Assembly (NCBI GenBank): GCA_035236585.1
Contig: CP141135.1
Span: 73,819,057 to 73,883,056, forward strand
Reading direction: 5' to 3'
Length of the DNA: 64,000 bases
From: Warburgia ugandensis
Lineage: Eukaryota > Streptophyta > Magnoliopsida > Canellales > Canellaceae
Shown: positions 34,551 through 45,479 of the stretch, piece after piece
Layout: every line of letters starts with the position of its first letter
Position numbering within the stretch: position 1 is the first letter of the stretch
Translations under genes and position numbers: made by a program
The notes under the pieces: model-generated
The model's database searches: none
What the model was told of the DNA's origin: nothing
Seen by the model: only the letters and a program-made list of their open reading frames with translations

Positions 34551-37500
34551 ATGGTATCAGAGCAGATGATCCTCTGATCGGTAATCCTTTCTTTTTCAAA
34601 CGATTCTATTTCCTTCTCTCCATTTTCTGGGATTTTGATCTATAACAAAATACAGATTCGATCATCTCCACATCTGCTTATCTTCACTCCTCCTCCCTCA
34701 GATTGAAACCCTGCAACTGCTACAGCCATCTCACGGCTTGCTACAGCCCATCTCAGATCACCCCTCTCCACTGCTAAACTCTCTCTCTTATTCATCTCCA
34801 CCTTTGGTTCGCCGTCAGCCACCATGCAGCACCCAAAATTGCACACATCGCTGAACCAGTACCAATCCCCTCCAACGATCTGCCAAAAAAAAAAAAACTC
34901 CCACTCGCTTCTGCATTCTTTCCCCAAGGTTAAACCTAATAGCCTCCCTTGATCTCTCCCTCTCAATCACAATCGGCAGCCCCTCAACAGCACTTCTCGT
35001 CATTGCTGACAAAGCGTTCCTCATAAGACCGCCCCAATAGCAGATCTTCAAGCAATTCTTTCAAGAAAAGTGAGCAGATTGCTAAAACCCATCTACCCCA
35101 AGAGAATGATTCTCTCTTCAACCAATAAAAAATCAGTCCTCTTACCAAAGCAACTGAATTTGAAAGCACCTCATTCTAGCCATTCCTGAGTGGACGCCAT
35201 TTTTCAACTCTGCACGCATTCCTGAGATTTTACTAGTTTCTCCTCACACCACCTCTACAGGCAAGTCGCTGAATTGCCGTCCTTTCTCCGGTACCTATCA
35301 TGGATGATGAAAACAATCAAGTTTTAATTCCCAATGCACAGTAACCCACCAACCCCTTACAGTTATTTGTATTCACAACCCTGTTAAACTCACATTCACC
35401 AATTATCTCTCTTGGAAACTTTAGATGGAAGCAATTCTAATTGGCTATGATCTTTACAAATTCATTAATGAATCTCATCCTGTGCCCCCAGCCACAACAA
35501 CTGAAAATAATGTTGTCACTCCCAATCCAAAGTACCAAACATGGCTTCGTCAAGACAAACTGATTTTTGGTGCTCTTGTTGGCTCTCCCACACCATCCGT
35601 CATCCCTCTTATTCCTCGATCACAGATCTCCCGGGACGTTTGGAATATTCTCGCCAATACCTATGCTCGACCTTCACGGGGTCACATCAAGCAGATCAGG
35701 GATCAAATCAAACAAGCCAACAAGGGTTCTCAGACAATCTCAGAGTATATGCAGTTTATTAAAACTCGTCCTAATTAACTTGGCTCTCGGTAAACCTATG
35801 GATGATGAGGATCTCACTGAGAAGATCCTTGATGGTCTAGATGATGACTACAAGCCTATCGTCGACATTGTCAATGGTTGTGACACTCCGATTTCCTTTT
35901 ATGAATTGCATGAAAAATTAATCAACAAGGAACTCTCACTACGGGCAGTCGTTCCAACTTCTCACCACTTCCAGTGCCTGCAAATCTAGCCAACCATCGA
36001 TCCAACTCGGGAAACTACAGGAATCGTAACCAACATCCATCATGGGCGTCCTCTTCCCACTCTTCGATCGGTCCGGTCTATGGTGTCTCCAACATAACAC
36101 CCCAAGGTGATCGCTCTTCGTCTCGACCACCGTACCTCGGTCGTTGCCAATGGTGTTGAGCACAAGGTCACGCCGTTCCACAGTGCCCTATCTTTCGTCA
36201 GTCACAGCCAACGTTACAACCGCTTCCACCACCTCATCATGCTTCCCAATGGCAATCTCGCTGTCCAGCCCCACGGCAACCACGAGCACATCTAGCAACT
36301 GCCAACACTCCTCTTAATTCTCGTTAGCTTCTTGAGAGTGGCGCATCACACCATGATACTATCGACCTGAGCAACCTCTCTCTTCACACTCCATGTGACG
36401 GTCCCAACGACATTATGATTGGCTATGACACGGGTCTCCCTATCACTCATACCGGTTCCCACACTCTCTCTACACCTTCATCTACTTTCACTTTAGATAA
36501 TGATCTTTATGTTCCGACATTGTCGGATTGCACCAAGGATCTGCATTGAGTCCATACCTTTTCACATTAGTTATGGATGAGTTAACAAAACATCTGCATG
36601 AGGAGATTCCCTGGTGCATGCTATTTGCAGACGATATAATCCTACTTGATGAGACAAGGGAGGGTGTCAACATAAAGCTAGAGCTATGGAGAGAAGCATT
36701 AGAATCGAAAGGATTTAAAATTAGCCGAACTAAGACAAAATATATGGAATGTAATTTTAGCAAGGAGAGTAGGAGTGGAGCACCAGTCAAGATTGATAAC
36801 CAAGAGGTCCCCATGAGAGACCACTTCCGATACTTAGGATCATTGATCCATGAGAGTGGAGAGATTGAGAGGGAGGTTACCCAGAGAATCCAAGTGGGTT
36901 GGAACAAATGGAGATGTGCATCGGGGGTTTTATGTGATCGGCAGGTGCCACTCAAACTAAAGGAAAAATTCTATAGGATGGCTATAAGGCCGGCCATGCT
37001 CTATGGATCAGAGTGTTGGGCAGTTAAGGAACATCATACTCATAGGCTGAGTGTTGCAGAAATGAGGATGTTGAGATGGATGAGTGGTAAGATAAGAAAT
37101 GATAGAATTAGAAATGAAAATATTAGAAGAAATTTAGGGATAGCACCAATAGGTAACAAGATGAGGGAGATTAGACTTAGATGGTTTGGACATGTTCAAA
37201 GGAGGCCAACAACGGCACCAGTTAGAAGGAGTGAGGCAATACAAGTTGAAGGTTCTAAAAGGGCAAAGGGAAGGCCCAAAAGAACGTGGATAGAAGTGGT
37301 GAGGAAAGATTTAAGAACTTTGGGACTAAATGAAGCCATGGTATTTAATAGAGTGAAATGGAGGAATAAGATTCATGTGGCCGACCCCTAATTGGGATAA
37401 GGTCTTGATGATGATGATGATGATGATGATGATGTTCCGACCATGAAAAAGAACCTCATTTCTATATTTAAGTTTTGTCAGTCTAATAATACATCTATTG

Positions 37501-38830
37501 AGTTCTTACTCCCTTTCTTGTGAAGGATCTCCACACGGGGGCAACTCTTTTCCAAGGTCGAACTAAGGATTGTGTGTACGAGTGGCCGAATCTTTCCAAC
37601 AAGTCTCCTCCGCTACTTGCATTCTCCAGTGTCAAGACCACTTCATCCGAGTGGCATCATAGACTAAGTCATCCATCGTCTCCAGTTCTTGGACATTGTT
37701 TCTAACTTTCATTTAGATGTACGAGTCCTTCAAATTTCAATTTCAATTGTAACTCTTGTCAATGTAATAAAAGTCATAAATTACCTTTATCTACTTCTTC
37801 TCTTGTCTCTTCCTCTCCTCTTGATATTATTTTCTCTGATGTATGGATCTCCCTTATTCATTATGTTGACGACTTCAAGTACTTATGTTATTTTCGTCGA
37901 TCACTTTACAAAGTACATTTGGCTTTACCTACTCAAATGAAAATCACATGTTCTTGATACATGTCTGGTTTAAATCGCTTGTTGAAAATTTCTTTGATAG
38001 AAAGATCAAAACATTGTATTCTGATAATGGGAGGGAATATCTAGCACTTTCTACCTTCTTAGCTACCAATGACATCTCTCATCTAACTTCTCCTCCACAT
38101 ACACCAAAACACAATGGGTATTCTGAATGTCGTCATCGTTACATCATTGAAACCGGTTTGTCTCTCCTCTCTCATGCATCAATGCCTTTATCTTACTAGT
38201 CCTATGCTTTCTTCACTGCTGTGTATCTCATCAACCGTCTCCCTACTCCCACACTTCATCTCCTTTCTTCGTATACTAAACTTTTTTATGTCCCTCCTAA
38301 CTACTCCAAACTTTGTAGTTTTGGATGTCTTTGTTATCAGTAGCTCTGGCCATACTCCTCTCACAAACTCACACCCTGGTCTTCTCCTTATATCCTTCTT
38401 GGTTACTCTCCCACCAAAATGCATATCTGTGTCTTGAACCCTCCTCATCTCGCGTCTACACATCACATCATGTCAAATTTGTTGAGTCAATCTTTCCCTT
38501 CACTTCTCTTCAATCTCACCTTGACCGTCCTATCTCTGACATTCTTCATCAATGGTGTTCATCATCCTCAACTTCGTTGTCTACGCTCTCTGCAAGCCCC
38601 ATCCTGATTGTCCCTTCACTTACTCCCCCATCTTCCCCTCAAGCATCGAACCTAGATTTGGTATCTCATAATGGTGCCCACTCATCGCCCACCCCACCTC
38701 CACCAAATTCCCCTCTAATCCCGTCTCTTACAAACCATCCCACTTCATCCACACTTCTAAAATCCTCACCCAAGTTATTATCACCCGATCTACAAACAAC
38801 ATCCACAAGCCAATCAACAAACTAAACCAT
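34551..38830 (+). mobile_element. Ty1/copia element A, 5' half, interrupted by a LINE
   Basis: It starts at an exact primer-binding motif TGGTATCAGAGC (34552-34563). After a pyrimidine-rich leader, gag begins at about 35299 and shows the UBN2-type block (DKLIFGALVGS, ANTYARPSRGHIKQI, DEDLTEKILDGLDDDYKPI). A zinc knuckle CQWC*AQGHAVPQC with an in-frame stop follows, then the protease start LLESGASHHDTIDLSNL and YVPTMKKNLISIFKF (interrupted by the LINE). Next come the GAG_pre-integrase region (GRTKDCVYEWP, HHRLSHPS) and the integrase (TLYSDNGREYLAL, PPHTPKHNGYSE). The frame is broken by several stops. Similarity ends at about 38826, just before the reverse transcriptase, so RT, RNase H and the 3' LTR are missing. 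No clear 5' LTR was found upstream of the primer site. Confidence 0.88.
36509..37441 (+). mobile_element. 5'-truncated RTE LINE nested in copia element A, 10-bp TSD
   Basis: The insert spans about 36519-37431. It begins inside reverse transcriptase (GLHQGSALSPYLFTLVMDEL), includes the FADDI catalytic box, SKTKYMEC-type motifs and the C-terminal KGRPKRTWIEVVRKDL, and stays open for 287 codons. The 3' end is GGCCGACCCCTAATTGGG, then GATAAGGTCTT and (GATGAT)n. ATGTTCCGAC occurs at both borders (36509-36518 and 37432-37441). Removing the insert restores the copia frame LDNDLYVP/TMKKNLISI. The long open frame suggests this insertion is younger than the copia element. Confidence 0.92.
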
Positions 38831-39208
38831 AGATGCCTTACAAAGAGTTTGTTTCTGAACACTAACTCTAAGACATTGCAATTCGTAAATAAGGAACAAG
38901 AAACACAAAGAAAGATTCTTTTACCGCCAAAACCAGGCCTTAATTCAGTTAACTGAAACTGGTAACAGTAAAATTGCAGTAACTCAGTACAAGAATGCTG
39001 CCCTCTACCCTAAACAGCACATGCTTTGGACCCCAAAGACATCTATGGTTTCTAACATTCGTACAGAAGTACATCTCCAAGATGAAAACAGAAACAATTC
39101 TCAACAACAAAACTGAAAACTGTTATTGAATGGATAAGTCCAAAAACCCTCTTGTTATTTCTCTCTGCTACAACCCATACATGTTGGTAAGCAAAGCAAA
39201 TGCTGCAA
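38831..39208. other. 3'UTR of the MDH gene
   Basis: This lies between the broken end of copia element A and the MDH stop codon; on the minus strand it is the likely 3'UTR and terminator region. No separate feature is seen. Confidence 0.45.
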
Positions 39209-40447
39209 TTAAACAGATGCTACTTGCTTCTCCGCAAATGCAATACCCTTCTCAATGCTGGCCTTGAGCTCTGGCTTTAGGGCCTCCAGAGCTTTTGCCT
39301 CATATTTGGTCAGCCCTTCCAGATCGGCAGATATCACAGCTTCAACACCTTTCTTGCTAAGCTTAACCCTTGATGCGAAGAATGGAAGCTCAGTCAGTTC
39401 TGATTGAACAAATGAGCATTCATACACATCAGAGTCTCCATCAAGTGCACGAAGAGATGATTCTACAAATCTTGCTGCCGCATATGCCATAGAAAGTGTA
39501 GCAGATCCTGCACCAGCTTTTGCCTCAACAACCTCGGTTCCAGCATTTTGGATTCTCACGGTGAGTTCTTCAACCTCCTCATCCGAGAAGCTTACAGCTG
39601 GTTTTGTTTTGGACAGCAATGGTAAAATAGTTATCCCAGCATGACCTCCAACTACTGGGACATCAACATCGATGAGCTTCAGGTTTTTCTTCTGAGCAAC
39701 GAATGTGTTTGCCCTAACAACATCTAGCGTTGTAACACCAAAAAGCTTCTTTGGGTCATATACACCCTTCTGCTTGAGAATCTCTGCTGCTATTGGAACA
39801 GTAGAGTTGACTGGATTGCTGATAATGTGGATGAAGGCGTTAGGGCAATTATCAGCAACAGCCTCAACCAGTGTCCTGACTATATTGGCATTGATGTTGA
39901 ACAGATCATCTCGAGTCATGCCTGGCTTTCTTGGAACTCCTGCAGGTATGACAACAACGTCCACTCCTTTCAGGCAGTTTCCTAATTCGGAAGGCCCTGT
40001 GAAATCCAAAACCTCGGAGGGGGTATTGCAATGGCTCAGATCAGCAGCAACACCTTTCACATTTGCAACATCATAAAGATGCAACGCTGAGACCAAAGGA
40101 GACATCTTGACCAGAAGTGCTAGGGGTTGACCAATTCCTCCAGCAGCTCCAAGAATGGCCACTTTAAAAGATGCCTGAGCTTGGACGCAGTTTGCAACTA
40201 TCTGCCTTCTTTTTCCTGCTCTTCTCACAAAAGATTGTTGAAGAGCCGCACTACTTTCCTTGCCCAAGAAGGATGTCTCTGACTCACAGATGACTGATTC
40301 AGCTGACTTGAGACCACTGAAAGTCCTAAGGAAGTTTGGAGAATTAAACCTCACAAACGAGGGCTTAGATTTCAATCCTGAGAAAGCCTGTGAATCATAA
40401 GAAGCAATTGAACCAATGGAAAATATTGCTGCTGCTGCTGTTGCCAT
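39209..40447 (-). CDS. Plastid NAD-dependent malate dehydrogenase
   Basis: Interconverts malate and oxaloacetate with NAD(H) in the plastid. The uninterrupted 412-aa ORF has an ~85-residue serine-rich transit peptide, then the Rossmann motif GAAGGIG (100-106), NAD-binding acidic LYDVANVKG, the substrate loop [13 protein letters not shown] (R173, R179), [12 protein letters not shown], the catalytic LDVVRA (D242, R245) and [12 protein letters not shown] (H269). The order and residues are those of the plant plastid NAD-MDH (At3g47520, about 403 aa), not the redox-regulated NADP enzyme, since it lacks the Cys-bearing extensions of that enzyme. The coding region is intronless; the intron sits in the 5'UTR. 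It looks intact. Confidence 0.96.
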   Translation of the reverse strand: MATAAAAIFSIGSIASYDSQAFSGLKSKPSFVRFNSPNFLRTFSGLKSAESVICESETSFLGKESSAALQQSFVRRAGKRRQIVANCVQAQASFKVAILGAAGGIGQPLALLVKMSPLVSALHLYDVANVKGVAADLSHCNTPSEVLDFTGPSELGNCLKGVDVVVIPAGVPRKPGMTRDDLFNINANIVRTLVEAVADNCPNAFIHIISNPVNSTVPIAAEILKQKGVYDPKKLFGVTTLDVVRANTFVAQKKNLKLIDVDVPVVGGHAGITILPLLSKTKPAVSFSDEEVEELTVRIQNAGTEVVEAKAGAGSATLSMAYAAARFVESSLRALDGDSDVYECSFVQSELTELPFFASRVKLSKKGVEAVISADLEGLTKYEAKALEALKPELKASIEKGIAFAEKQVASV

Positions 40448-40491
40448 ATTACCACTCGAAATGGATCACTGGAAGAATGTCAAGGCTCTAC

Positions 40492-42833
40492 CTGGAGATA
40501 CCAAAAGAAACTTCGTTAGCAATGAGCAAAGACAGTTGAACACTACAATAACAAAAGGAAGAAAATGGAAAAAAATTAATTACACCATGCTTGATGCTTA
40601 TTAGTTTACAACCCAGCTTACCCCATACTTAAACAACAAATTAGCAACATCACTGGACTAGAACATGCTATGAAGGAATTCCAACACCATATTGAAATTG
40701 ACAACCTCGTTATTTATGATATATGCTGACCACCAAGGCTCCCACTTGATTGGATTTTCTAAATACTTGTGCAACACAATAGTTGTAACTCAATCGTTAT
40801 ATTTCATTTAAAGCCAACTGAAATTTGAAGCAACTGATGCTAGCTCTCAAACGAGCCACCTTGACCAAGGAAGGACTTAATGATTGACCTTCTCAATTAA
40901 AGTTCAGTCACCTGAAACTCACGGGCCAGGTTCAATTTAAGAACATTGAAGTTCCGAGAATGAAGTCCTACACAACAAATGAAATTGGGAACTTCACAGT
41001 TACCAAACTTTACAACATTTAGCACCTAGTTCCTCATCAGCTAAGAAAGAATTCAAGCATACTTATTCAGATTTAGGAACATAGAGATATTCCAAAAAAC
41101 AAGGAGAAATTTTTAGCTTCTATTTTTATTTGCCGAAAATTGAAAGCAAACCCCCCGGAATAGGCTGCAGCTCCCAAAAACCATCCATCAAGATCTAAAA
41201 TACTACAACCAATTTGAATTTCAGCCATGTAAGAGTTTAAGTATCTGAATCCAGAGTAAGAATAACATAATTGCACCAAAAAGGAAAAGGAAGGATCAAC
41301 CTCAAAATTCAGAAACAAGAATAAAAAGACTAAAAAACAAGAGGTAGACCTCAGAGCATCAGACTTCCACCAAAATTTAGAAAACCCAGATCCTACTGTC
41401 ACTTTAAACTAGGCAAAGATACAGGCATCAATCTAGACCTGATATCAATGAGTTCTACCAAGAAAAAGGCTAAAAATCGCAAATCATGTAACCTCAATTT
41501 GTCGCCAGGAAATCACAATAATGAAAACATCAAAATTACAATATTAGAAAACCTACAAAAAATCTGTGGATCTCAATACCAAAACATTTTATAAAAGTAG
41601 TCCGCACCTTCCCCGAACCCCGCATAGGTGGGAGCTTTGTCCACCGGGGCTGCCCTTTTTTTATTCAAAATCTACAAATCAAACACCAGGACCTCATAAC
41701 AAAGAATTTTTCCTCAAAATACACAAAAACAATGAAGTCTACTAGTTTAACCTAAATGATTAGATAGTTATAAGAAGGTAGATTTCCAAAACTCTATGAA
41801 ACAAGCTAAACACCTCATCACAACAGAAACTTATCAAATTGTAGAACAACATTAGCAACATAGCAATTCAAACATCAAAAACTAATCTCTAGACCACAAA
41901 AATCCATAAAAAGATGTAAAACAGATAACAAGAACCTCTTACCTTCAGTTTAATCACAGAATAGATCTGAAATCACAGAATTAAAAAAGAAACCCTAAAA
42001 ACTAGCAAACACCTCAATCACAACATCAGAAAATTCATCAAAAATCCAGAATATAGAACTTACTTCCATTTTCAGCTACAGATGAGTTCATCAATCCGAA
42101 ATCAAACCTCTAATGAACCAAATTTCACCAAAAAAAAAAAGAGTATAAAAATCACGATTCTGCAATTTTAATTACCGCATGGATCTGAAATCATAGAAGT
42201 ACAGAAGAAAACCCTGCGAAACTAGCTAAACACATCAATCACAGCAGCAACTCACCAAAATTGGTAATCTAGAACTTCATTCCATTTTCAGCTGCATACA
42301 CTTCATGAATCCGAACACAAATCTCTAATCAGAAAATTTCCCCCAAAATATATCTGAAAATCTCCCCCATAAAAATCACGATTATACAATTTTAATCACC
42401 GAATATATCTTAAATCATAGAAATTTAGAAGAAAACCCTGCAGAGCTAGCTAAACACCTCATTAAGAGCAGCAAGTCACTAAAATAGATAATCTAGAAAC
42501 TTCATTCCATTTTCAGCTACATAACAGTTCAGGAGTCCAAAAACAAACCTCTAATCAACCAAACTTCACCCAAAAAAAGCATAAAAATCACGATTTTACA
42601 ATTTTAATCACCGAATAGATCTGAAATCACAGAAGTTCAAAAGAAAACCCTGCGAGACCAGCTAAACATCCAATCACAACAGAATTCATCAAAAATCCAG
42701 AATCGAGCACTTCACTCCACTTTCAGATAATAAAAGCTCAGAATCCAGAAAAATCTCTAATAAAAATTTTCACCAAAAGAAGCAAAAAAATCACAATTCT
42801 ACAAGTTGAATACGCAGTCTCACCTGAAATTCA
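40492..42833 (-). other. 5'UTR intron of the plastid MDH gene
   Basis: On the minus strand the leader exon ends AATTTCAG|GTGAGACTG at 42834/42833. The acceptor TATCTCCAG lies at 40492, 44 bp before the ATG. The 2.34-kb intron contains a short SINE fragment (41600-41663) and five ~215-bp repeat anchors (41967-42834) near its donor. First introns in 5'UTRs of housekeeping genes often raise expression, which is family knowledge, not visible here. Confidence 0.75.
41600..41663 (+). mobile_element. Au-like SINE 3' fragment
   Basis: Only the GC-rich end is present: TTCCCCGAACCCCGCATAGG, TGGGAGCTTTGTCCACCGGG and GCTGCCCTTTTTTT. It sits in the MDH 5'UTR intron. Confidence 0.8.
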
Positions 42834-42850
42834 CAGATCTAAGAAACTGA
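41940..42850 (-). repeat. ~215-bp tandem repeat spanning the MDH splice donor
   Basis: The anchor (A/G)ATCTGAAATCACAGAA, with variants, recurs at about 41967, 42185, 42409, 42621 and 42834, spacings 218, 224, 212 and 213. Units share AAAATCACGATT.TACAATTTT, AACCCTGCGA..AGCTAAACA and TTCATTCCATTTTCAGCTAC. The last unit contains the end of the leader exon, where CACCTGAAATTCACAG (the donor, on minus) replaces GATCTGAAATCACAG. The exon end is thus one member of the repeat. Confidence 0.85.
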
Positions 42851-42960
42851 ACTCCTGTTTGAAGACGAAAGGGCGAAATCGGCCAGGTAAAGAGGAGAAG
42901 AAGAAAAGAAGAAAAACTGAGGCTGTAAACAGGGCAAATACCTTTTAACACTTTTTATTC
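42834..42960 (-). other. Leader exon and promoter-proximal region of MDH
   Basis: On minus, the sequence upstream of the donor is a purine/pyrimidine-rich leader (TTCTTCTTTTCTTCTTCTCC). The transcription start is probably near 42940, with ATAAAAAG about 20 bp further upstream as a weak TATA candidate. Confidence 0.4.
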
Positions 42961-43143
42961 ACTTTCTCTGTCGCGGCGGATTCGGCGATGGCACTCTGAT
43001 GACAGGCATTAAATACCCCACCCCTCATGTACGGACGAATATTCTTTCCAACTCCGGATCTGTGCCAGAGCCTAATATGGATCCAACGGTCCAGATCCTA
43101 TTACAGAATTTGGCGCGTGCTTGTGGTTCCCAGCAGGTTTTCT

Positions 43144-43390
43144 GATCTTGGCCATTGGTCTGCTTGAATCGAGATCAATGGCTTTTGGGAGCTATAAGTG
43201 CACGAGGTCGCAGTGTGTTTGGTGATCTTGGCCGTTGGTCTGCTTGTATCAAGATTGATGGCTTTGATCTTGGGGAGTTATAAGTGTGTGTGGGTCCCGA
43301 GGTGTTTGGGGATCTTGGCAGTTGGTCTGCTCTATTGAGAACGATGGCTTCGACTTTGATCGATGGGATTTGTGCGGTAGGATATACCAT
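43144..43390. repeat. Three-copy ~80-87-bp tandem repeat upstream of MDH
   Basis: GATCTTGGCC(A/G)TTGGTCTGCTTG begins units at 43144, 43224 and 43311, each followed by AT(T/C)GA(T/G)GGCTT and GGAG(C/T)TATAAGTG. It lies about 200-450 bp upstream of the inferred MDH start. Confidence 0.8.
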
Positions 43391-43399
43391 CTAAGCATT

Positions 43400-45479
43400 A
43401 AATATAATGGGGCCCACCTCTTTCAGCCATGGATCTAGATATGATGGTAAAGGATACCCACCGGAAAACAACGGGCCCATCTTTTAAATTATGACTAATG
43501 AAAATTTTCACTAAGAATGTTAGCCTCCAAGAACTTCCGATGGGCGTAATTTTTTATATACGGCCTAAATAGGGCAGGCCATAGACGACGAACGCCTATT
43601 ATCGCCAGAAACTTCCTTTTCCAAGCGTCCAGGGAGAACTCAAAACAGGGAGACTTGGAAGAAAAGCATTTGGAAGTATGCTTAGTTTGTAGCGTCACAT
43701 GGAGGGCTACCTCCAGTTCTTGTCGGTAAGATTTTGTAGTCTTATTGTGCTTCCTTTTTATAGTAAGACCCTTTTTCTTTCTTTTTTTGGTATAAGCTAA
43801 AAATTACAAAAAAAATCACTCAAATATATGTACTTATGCTTCTAAATCTAATCCCCAATCAAAGAAGAAAGCCCTGACTCGGACTTGAGGCCAAGTAGAT
43901 TTTAAGATTTCAGATGAGTAGGGGCAATACTGACTTGAGTCACCTGTTTGATTTTCCTATTGGGTTGAGTTATTAAATGCATTAAGTGAATGCCGGTTTT
44001 AAGAATGAGTAATTGCCCTCGTCTAACCCTTACTATCCAACTGGCTAGCAGATAGCTAATACATTCAACTTATTGAACATGGTTTATGGTTGGTCTATAA
44101 TCTCTCAATACCAAAGACATCCTTGGCGTGATCTCATAGTTCCTAAGTATCATGGAGTAAGGGTATCAATATTTATAACCTTTAGGATCTTTATCTCATT
44201 TGAGTTGGCTTAGATGATGAACGAACATGGTAGTTTAACTCTTGGGCTGATCTTTACATAAGTCAGGCCTAATTGTTAGTGACCAACTGGTCTAGTTTGA
44301 TGACTATGAGGACAGATACTACTACTTCATTTATGAAATCTCTAAACCCTATGATTATATTCTTAATTAGCCTTCCTAATTGGAGGAGGTTTCTCCATTA
44401 ATGAATCATTTTTCTTCATTATAAGAAAGAGAGAGATATTAGAGTTTTGTGATAAAAGTAAAAGTGAGATCTACCTTCTAAACGATCTAAATTGTCATCT
44501 TAGCCATCATTCCACAGATGGACATGTCACTCGTGGAGTGGGACCCAACTTAAGACCTCGCGACTAAATTAAGCCCAAAAGGCCGAAACAAGGTAACGCT
44601 TACTTTTCATCTTCTCCTAATGGATTGAAAAGCTAGGATCATCCACCAAGCCAAATTAACCCACTAATGGATCCCACTTGAATCAAGCTTCCAATATCCA
44701 CCCCAGATACAATTGGCCAGAAAAGGATGTAATTCAGTTCAAATGGAGATGAGGGAAGAAAGGGTGTTGGAGTTTCTGTTTTCCATTTTTACAAGGCTTA
44801 ATGACTTAAAAAGCCCCAGACTTTCCCCATATTTTTATTTGTTGCAATTGCACTCTAAATTTGACATCAGAGTTCAATGGCACCCCAATCGACAATGCTC
44901 CTGAACACCTTAAGCTTGAAGCACACATGGCTGCTGACATGGTGTTTGACCAGATGGCATGGTTCTTGACAGAATGGCATGGCTCTATCCACTGATATAT
45001 CTGTCGATAATTCTATCCTAGATCACTATCGTTAGAATACCTATATCCCTCATTCTCCTCTTCTTCTTCTACATCTATTGCTGCGTCACGGTCGCCGGCA
45101 TTCACATTTTCAGCCACTCTGATTAGGACCTCTCTTATTTTGATTCTATGTGTCTCTTCATCCCCTGCACCAAACTTCACTTTCTATTTTTAAGTAAAAA
45201 GCTTTTATCCAAGAGAAATGAGATCAATGGGGACAATCAATGAAAAGGAATTGTTGGGTTTCATGGGTTAATATAGAGAAGGAATTATTGGGTTCAACGG
45301 CGTGATACATCGACTTCTTCCTTTTGAATAGGTGAAGAAAATTTGGTTTAGCTGCCTGTCAGACCAATGTTTTGAGTAATTGGCCGTATTAAATCTTCTG
45401 GTTATTGATTAAAATCAATAGATATTTTGGTTTATACAGGTGCTTAATGCAACGCATGTATTTGAGTAGAAAGAATCCT
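43400..45479. other. Intergenic, no gene recognised
   Basis: I see no coding family. The patch 44790-44890 (AATGACTTAAAAAGCCCCAGAC...GTTGCAATTGCACTC) looks like repetitive DNA, but I cannot classify it. The 45050-45200 pyrimidine-rich stretch may be the decayed leader of the copia element that follows. Confidence 0.4.

Noticed and set aside
34551..34563. Initiator tRNA-Met fragment
   Set aside because: TGGTATCAGAGC here is the copia primer-binding site, followed by leader and gag, not a tRNA gene.
36488..36955. 155-aa minus-strand ORF
   Set aside because: Antisense of the LINE reverse transcriptase frame, with no family signature of its own.
44790..44890. Similarity in style to 55940-56140, as a shared transposon
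   Set aside because: Both look repetitive, but I could not find common terminal repeats or an alignable core.
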